Below are positions 24,601 to 33,600 of a stretch of DNA of 60,000 nucleotides, piece by piece (the first letter of the stretch is position 1; every line of letters starts with the position of its first letter). Made by a program: the position numbers and the translations under genes. The notes below the pieces were generated by a model. The model worked only from the letters and a program-made list of their open reading frames with translations. It did not search any database and was not told the DNA's origin. The stretch is from Membranipora membranacea (taxonomy: Eukaryota; Bryozoa; Gymnolaemata; Cheilostomatida; Membraniporidae). The stretch is from contig OU612075.1 of the NCBI GenBank assembly GCA_914767715.1, positions 14,138,001 through 14,198,000 of the forward strand, given 5' to 3'.

Positions 24601-27600
24601 ACATCATGCCAAAATCGGAGATCAAACCCTTTCTACACGAGCTGGAGTCGTTTATGGATAGTCTGAAAGAGCTGGAGAATGTCACTGGTCGAGGAGAGCT
24701 TGACTGGACAAAACAAGCTTTCAGAAAAGCTGCAAACATGTTGTTTGACGCTCGAAGAGATATGGTTAGTTGTGGCGAACCAAACAAATCTCGCTTTTTA
24801 CGTCGAAAAACTGTTCTCATCTAAATATTTATATCAAGTATAGTAAAACATGTATGTATGTATACTTGACTGACTGCTAAGTGTGTCGATGTGATACATG
24901 ACTAAGTGGGAAATAGTGTGTCATAGAATATTCATCTGATTCTGTGTTTTGTTATGACAGGACAAGGAACATAACTACAGAAAAATCTCTGACCAGAAAC
25001 ATCCAAAAGGGAATGAGAGTGTGGAACAGGATATGAAAGAGAGGAAGAGAAGACAGAATGAAGCCACCGCCACCACGACCGAGAGTTCGACCACCACCAA
25101 GAACGAGAGTTCGACCACCACCACCATGCCCGAGAGCTCGCCCACCACTACCGAGAGTGAAACCACCACTATTGGTAAAAAGGAGAAATTAAATTCACAC
25201 ATCATCTGTTCACATGGGATTAGCTTCTGTTCTATTTGCCAACTTTTTCCATTGATTAGCCTATTGTCCCCCCCCCCCCCCCGGATAATCATGAATAATT
25301 GAAAACATTTAATTGATGGCACACTCAAAACATCCAGATTATTGTGGTTTGCCTAGAGCAGTAATGGGTAGCTCTTACAATAATAGTTAGGCACATAAAA
25401 CAGGTGCTAATAAAATAAACTTTGAATGTAAGTTCTTAAAATAAGTTAATTGTAAGATTTATCAGTGACATAGTCATGTTATCTGAGTCATCAGGTCCTT
25501 TTGCAGACAATACATAGTAAAACACCCCTCAATACTTGATATAGAATTGCTACATTCATCACAACAAACTATTGCTTCTTATAATGATGAGTCAAACAAT
25601 CCAAATTTGCTGATTACACCAACATCTTACATGATCTATTTACAGGCGAAGTCGTTGAACTAAGGTATAAACAAGTACATCCATCCACTTAATGCGATAA
25701 GAACCACGTAACACACCTAATCGTTTTTATTTGGATATTCTTCTTAAGGCTAATTGATAACTCACTTCTATTCTAATTAATGCTGATTTTAACTTGCTTT
25801 ACAAATTTTCGTTAGCTTGTTTTTTTTCAACTTTCCTCATAAATATGAATTAATATTAATACAACCAACATCATCTCTCCGGGGAGGAGGATGATACATG
25901 ATGTGCAAAAATAACAAGGAAAAATAACTCGTATTCTGGTGCAACACATAGCTACATATCGATTTGTTTACTTTCGACAGCCTAACGCGCTACATTATCA
26001 CCTGGAGTATGGTGATCACACAAGTGAACCAATCGGATATAGACTCTGACACTGCCGCTGACACCATCGCAGAGTACTGTAGAAACCACAATGCCAGCTT
26101 TTCCCTCTACCCAGATATGGGCACAGATGCTGAGTCTGTCTGCAGTGCCATGTTTGCGATCAAGTCCAGTGATGGAGTGTTCGCCAACCATAATGTTGTG
26201 AAGATGGCTCATATGATTGCTGCATACGGTAACTTGTTTTTCCTATAAATGATCAGTGCTTGTAGCTGGAGACATAAGCCCTCATGCTTATTGGCCACTT
26301 TTCATAATTTCGGTCCCAATCATACAATATCACACATCGAGGGAGCAAGCAAAGCTATATTAGGTTACTTGTCACAATGCGCTAACTAAAATTGTTTCCA
26401 AATCGATATTCATGCAAAACTTTAATCTTGTAATGTTTTGTGCTATCTTGTGGCTGTTGAGAGTTCTTAGCTTCTTGTATTGTGTACTTGTGTATCCAGT
26501 GAAGGAGCATATTGAGATGGGAGGTGTAGTAGCAGACCTGAGTGATGAAGAGAGAGACTATAAGCATGATGTGTTACAACATGCTGCGCTGGAGATCAAG
26601 GCTGTACTACGCTTCTATGTAGAAAAGATGAGAGTTAACCTGGAGGAGCAGAATGGCATTGAGCGCCGAGAACTGCTCGATGACCCCTCCGAGAAGATGA
26701 TGCGTGACATGTTTGATGATCTAGAATGTATGTTTTTATAGGAAACTCCTTTCATTCAATCGGGATATTTTCCAACCATCTAGAGCTCAACAAGTTTTAT
26801 CATCATCGTGATTAATTTTGAAATTAGCCATTTTTGATTACAAGTAGCATAAAGATTGGCCGTTTAGGATGTGCATACAACAGTATTGATCGCATATGCT
26901 GCAGAGGAGCCAAGTGGATGCAGGAGAAAGATCAAGTGCTGGCTAGCATTGTGTCATCCCCGAACTAACCTCACTAAATCCTAGATAAATACACTCCTTC
27001 TATACACTCTATGTAGAGCCCCACCTCAGCTAGAAAAGATCTAGTGGTAGCTGATTTTAAGTCAACCCAAAATTAGCTAAGGTTAACTCGCGTTAAAATT
27101 CACTCCTCATATCCACTCTATATAGAGCCTCACCTCAGCTAAACAAATGCTAGTGGTGATAAAGTCATACCCAAACTAGCTAAACTAAACTCTAGCTAGC
27201 TAATATTTAGTCGTGTTATTAATCTCGTTTATTTGTGTGTTTATCAGATATTGAGTACGGTATGTGGGAGAGGAACAGCTCAGGGCAGGATACTGAGATG
27301 TACATGGCAGCTTATGAAGGAGTAGAAGTGGAGAATGCAACTGAAGGTAGTAAAAGAAAATTTATATTTAGATGTTGAAATTATTAGGGGGATTGATATA
27401 GTATCATATTTGACTAAGGAGAGTTATGCACACCTGAGAGTGCTGGGGCTGGAATAATCAACCTTGCAGGATCCCCTAGTGGAACTCGAACCTATACTAA
27501 ATGATAAAGGCTTGATATTTTCTACACTTCAGCGCATACGGGATATTAATTTCTGCTGTGCTCAAATGCTGCAATATACAACACTGTGGTTTTCAATTCT

Positions 27601-30600
27601 ACTTTTTGTTTGTCCGGTGAAGTATTACACCAAAACATCTCGCTTTAACAAATAATTCGCACTAAAGAGTCTCTAATAATCTATTTTAGCTGAGTCAAGA
27701 CGAAAGAGGGACTCAAATTCATCCGCCATAATTAATAGAATACACCGACCTACGACCCATGTTCACCAAAAGATTGACTTACCGTCGCCAAAATCGAGTC
27801 CGCTGCTACAGCTGGTCACAAGTGTCAAACGACTCTTCATACAACTTCCTGCCAGATTGCGTCGCGAGGTATGTTATTATCAGTAATCCTAGCCTGTCTA
27901 GTAACTATGACCTTCGCTGCACCTGATGGTCGTAGTTCACTCAATTAGAATACCCTCATTATCTTAGGCGAGTACCTGTGCATCCATCTATGTTTTGGTT
28001 TGTATAATACTCATTATAAGTTGAACCGATTCTCTTTTTATGTGCCCTCATCACCAATATACAGACTGCCCACCTATTTTTTCAAAATAACTTTTCATGA
28101 GTTACGCTTTTAGGTAACAACTCAGGAGGCTCAAGGAGGTGAGGGTGAGGAAGATAACATGTGGAACGATATGATCGACGGTGAGAAAATATCTGTCATT
28201 GCAAATTTGTTAGTTTGATAATCACGCTAATGATAGATTTACATGGTATGACAAAGACAGTCATACATTGATATGGTCAGTAGTCTGCATCATTTTTTTA
28301 GTAATGTGCAAAAATAACTAAAATTTTATTTAATGAATTTAATTTAAGCCAATTTATTTTATTGTGAACTGCTGCCTTTATTGTTGGTTTTGTTATTGTG
28401 ACCTAGAGGTTATCATGTACTGTTGATTTGTGACCACGGATGATGACATTATTGATGTTATGCTTTCAGCTGATAAATGTGGTAGTTACGATAACTGGTT
28501 AACACCTGGGCTAGTTGACACGGTAGGTTATGCTTCTTGTATTATGTCATTGAGTATGAGGTAGGTCAGTTGGTTAGAGCGCCTGCCCCTCTCACTTTTA
28601 TGCGTTGGCTTTCCTGCCCCTGCAAACTTAGAACAACTTGGCTCTGAATACACACCTCTACTTCTCAGCCTTTGGACTCAGCTAAAGCTTACGCTTTCTG
28701 TTAAAGTTATGCTTCTTTTCATGGAATGTGGGATATGGTGTTGAGGATTTAGATAATTGGTGGCTGTAAACAGCAAAACAGATTTAATCATGGCTAGATA
28801 ACACCGCACAGCACTAACTATGAGTATCAAAATGTGGCAGGGAAAACAAAAACCCACCTATTCTATAGCCAATCCCCCTTTTATACCTACCTGAACCTTC
28901 AAGTATACGACCAATCAGATTGAACATGCTGCTGCATATTTGTAGATTGGAGCATATGAACCTTCCCTGGTTTACCTGAAGAATTCCTTCATGTTGCGAT
29001 GGATTGCAGGTGTCCCTGATGAAGTACAGATAGTAATGATCAAAGATATGATTGTTGAGTACCTGGGAGACGACTGGCTGAGCACAGACCTTTATATGTT
29101 CCAAAAAGTAGAGAAGGCCGTCAAGCACCACTGCAGGTATGTGGAATTATTAAGTTTGTTATCTAAAGTCGATCTGTCATAACGGACGACTGGGGATTTA
29201 ATATGGTAATAATTTTTCTGCCCTCGTTAGAACAGGGAGCAGCAACCCTCAAGCATAAGTGGTCATTTATTGGCTCACTCTAACCTGAGTGTTTTGGACA
29301 ATATTGTCCCTCATCTATTCTAACAAATTAAATATGAGTCTTATCTGAAATATGGTTGCTTCTGATGGCCAGATTGAGGTCGAGGGTATTGTACAAGACC
29401 CTCAGAACTCGTCTATTGATATATACCTCCACCTTCAGACTGAAGGGAGAAATGACAAAAATGTTTTACAGACCATGACATGCATCGCAATACAGCACAA
29501 TATCTGAATAGGTTCCTCCTTTATTCCCTCTTTACTTCCCTTTCGATATTACCATTCTTTGCAATTTGATTGTCTGTATGGTCTGTATGTATTCATGTTA
29601 AACCTTTATCACTTTGAATCGGAGGGCAGCAAGTTGTTTTTATACCTTGATTAACATTCAATCAAATGAAGACCTGTATGAAGATGTATATGTGTTCGCA
29701 GATATACTTGTTGTGTATTGGTGATAAGCAAATACTTATGATCAACGCTAGATTGCAGGGGTATTCTTGATGTCTTTGCAGCCTCATGAAGCACATGCTG
29801 CCAGAGAATAAATGTATGAAACGAAGCCTTTCCAAGCTGTCTCTGCCGTGCGAACAACAAAGGCCAAAAGTCATAAAGATGATGACTGATTATGCCAGCA
29901 GATACTGTACAGGAGAGGAACCTAAAGATGAGACCATGCAAAGTCAGTCAATAAATTTAACTATTCCTTCTCATTATTGCAACATATTTACACAACAGTG
30001 CTGAGCAAAAGCCGGATGATGACGGATGTGGTCATAGTTATTCGTCATTAGTAATAATATATTAGCAACCTGACAATTTTCCAGGCTGCTGTTTCAGAGT
30101 TGTCCTTTCTTTTTCTTCATTTGGTACTATTTACACAGTATAGGAAATTACAACGAACAGTCTCCCAATCATGCGATAATAATCGATACAAATTATTGAA
30201 AACTGGTGCGTGTAAAGTTGTTCAGATCTCTAATAATTTCATTATGTTGTTAAGTTAGCTGTACACTCTGGCTATGCTATGTTTTGCAGTGTTGAAGAAC
30301 AATTTTGCATCCATGACAAACATCGTAGGGTGTCTAGTAACTGATGGAAAGCTTGACTTCATGGTCGACAATGAAACAGACTTCTGGCAAACTACACTAG
30401 GACTTCAGTTTCAGATGGTTATGGTCGCATGTGATCTGGAGACTGTATTATATCAAGTCAACATGCATATCGAACAACACTTCAATGGTTCAAATGACGC
30501 TATGCACTCCGACGTATTCAAAGATGTTCAGTTCTTGACGCAAATCGCTAAGTATGTTTGGTATTATCAACATCGCTTGCAAGTCATTCGTTTTTTTGTT

Positions 30601-33600
30601 TTGTAGTTTGGGAGAGAGTGCATAATCTAGGCAATAAGAGCTGATTTCTTAATTTAATCAATGATGAAAATTCTCGTCTTTGCATCATGCACCTGTCATC
30701 TTTATCTCAGCTTGGACTGTTTAAGTTGAAGCCCGTTTCACTTCCAAATGCTGAATTGAGCGCTACTCTACCTTAACCTTAGTTAGAGTATACGACCTCC
30801 ATGTAGACCCAGCTCACTGTGTGGTATGTTGTTCTGGATACCTGCTCATAACAAAAGGTGTCATCTGTATATCATTAGAGTTTTTTTGTTAAATAAGTAT
30901 TATTTTTTATCTTTAGGAAGTTGGGTAGTCCTTTGAGATGCGCTGCCAAGGCTATGTATCCATACTGTGCAGCTAAAGGTGCCGACATCACCGACTTTGC
31001 CAATAAGTTCCTGCCTCACCTATCTATGATGACAATGGGGATAGCTACCTTTGATGCTAAAAAGATGGACTTCAAGACACCCAAGGTATATTTATAAGCA
31101 TTTCTTTGTTTACTTGTTATATTTATATGTCTGTTATAAATACCTAACCAAGTTTGGTCCATTTGCCTGCATTAGGTGTTGCTTCCCCTCCACTGGTCAC
31201 GCCGCAGTCTTAGGGAGAAACCGGAGTGCAAGCAAATGGATTAAACTTAAACAACCACTCATATAATAATAATCATAATAATCATAATATATATTTTATT
31301 TATCAAACCAGTATATCTTGTGATACCGATGAGGTTGTGATTTACATAAGGTACTATCGTATGTTTGTCGCTGATGCTGTGATATTTTTTTCTCTGTAGA
31401 ACTTTGCCAGCACAATACGTAAAGCTGTGATGATATTTGGAGATCCACATCTGGTCACACTGCAATCTAAGGATGAATCTGACCTTCAAACCTGTAACGA
31501 GCTCATGTCCTTCGCCAACCCTGAGACCCCTCTAGTCTCATCTGAACAGTCACTGCTTATAGCCAATGACTTCTACAAGGTGTGGGCAAGAATGGGCAAG
31601 TTTGCAGAAGACAAGACTGGAACTTATCTACATGAGGTAATCAAAAAAATCCACATTATAATATAATATATTATAGTTAATATAATGTAGGTAATATATT
31701 TGATATACTTAGTATAATATAGGTTATAATAGGTAATAGTAATATTTCATAATTCCGACTTCGGCACTCATTATTCAGGTGTTTGATTTGAAGATTCATT
31801 AAAAAAATAATCATTCAAAACTATTCCTTTTTTCCTATGCTTTATACGCTGGAGGGTTTACCCTAGAGGAGTTAAGTTTGTCAGAGGAAAAGTTTGCAAT
31901 TTTGCTTGAAATAGCTAACATTTACTCACTTTCTTCACTTTATATAGACTCCAGCCTTATTTAGCCAAAATTTAGTGCTAGCTGACACTATATCACCCCC
32001 CCCCCCCAAACTAGCTAAACTCTTGGTAATATTTAGTCCTCCAGGGTATTTAATTTTATAAGGGATAGATGAGAGGTTATCAACGATTTAATTTACCGCC
32101 ATCATATACCCTAATGATGTACCCAAAATATGAAGGCTGGTTACAATAACACCACCTTCACTGAAACTGGTCACTTTAAATACTGTACTGTGGACAAAAC
32201 TACATGATATATAATCTCAATCTAATAAATTTTTTGTTTGGTTTTTTTTTTATAAGGTCATCAAGTTGATATATTCTTTTGTTCACAACATACTTATATG
32301 AAAACCTCAATGATAAGGTGTAATGATAATATACTATCCACATGATGACTAATTGGTAGGATGATATTGTTACAGGTTGTGGTCGACTTCTTACTTCATG
32401 GTAAGGATGTGAGAAAGATGACAGATGAGACTCATAATCACATGTTCTTCAGCACTGATGGCGGTCTGGAGCCCGAGTTCTCGTTTATCGACGCTAATGA
32501 CGGAGGTATAACTAAATCCCAAGAGAAGCAGGTATGTAGCAGGAGATCTGGATAGCCTGATCTCACTCCGACTTATATTTTACCCCTAATGATACTTATT
32601 AACGTGAGGAGAAAAGCTGCCTTAGTATTTGGTTTCAAAAAGTCTATGGATTTTTCTGTTGTTATCCTACAGATAATTAATAAATAATAATGTAACCTCG
32701 ACCAGATTGATCCAGTTTGCCTGCATTTGGAATTGCTTCCCCCACTGTTCAGCCGCAGGGGCACTTATCAAGACAAACCCAACGGATTGGGCGTATACTC
32801 TTGATCCCTAACCGGAATGCAGGCAAAATGGATCAAACTTGGTCTATATTTAACAAATCCACTATGCGCTCTTACGTCGTAACATAACTCAGCAACACTG
32901 ATTTAGTTGTTCATAAGCATTTTTCTTCCCAGGTCGACAAATATGGTAAAGGAAAAACGGTTCATATTGAAGGCACAGCCGCAGCAAATGGTAAAAATGT
33001 GATCACTATAAAGGATGATCAGAGCGGTACAATGATGGTTATTAGTAATCCATATGGGTAGGTCTCTATATATATATATATATATATATATAATATCAGA
33101 TTCTAAAAGTCTCCAGGTTGTCATCATTTGCTACTCTCATCAATGTGCCACTCTGACAAACAGCTCTATGAACTGTTATTATTGTCACAGTATTATACAG
33201 ATATCATGATATGTTAAGTAACACAGCACATCCTCACAGGTCTCACTCAAAACTAAACTCTAGCTAATATTGTTAGCTAGAGTTTAGTTTGGCGAGTTTT
33301 GAGTGACTTAATATTAGCTAGCACAAATCTTCACTGGTGAAGGTTGGCATTTATATAAAATAAAGGTTGAGTAAATGTTAGCTAGCCGTCATTTCCACTA
33401 CTCCATCACATCACAGAGGTTTTATTGACGTCTCATGTGGATTTATATTCTGTAATAATCATTAACTTCCCTGTCCTGGTAGGTTGTCAAAGGCTGTAGC
33501 CGATCATTAGTAATGATCATTGAAAGGTCATTACAAGGTCATTCTTTGTTAGATATTGTGATATATAATATTTATGTAACGACAGGTCTGTGCTGAGTGT

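Noticed and set aside
25021-25302. Open frame running past exon 17 with a Thr-rich start
   Set aside because: The Thr-rich part is real coding sequence of the proprotein; the rest is intron after the donor at 25175.
28556-28640. Possible tRNA gene
   Set aside because: No anticodon stem, T arm or B box; only the A-box-like part is present.
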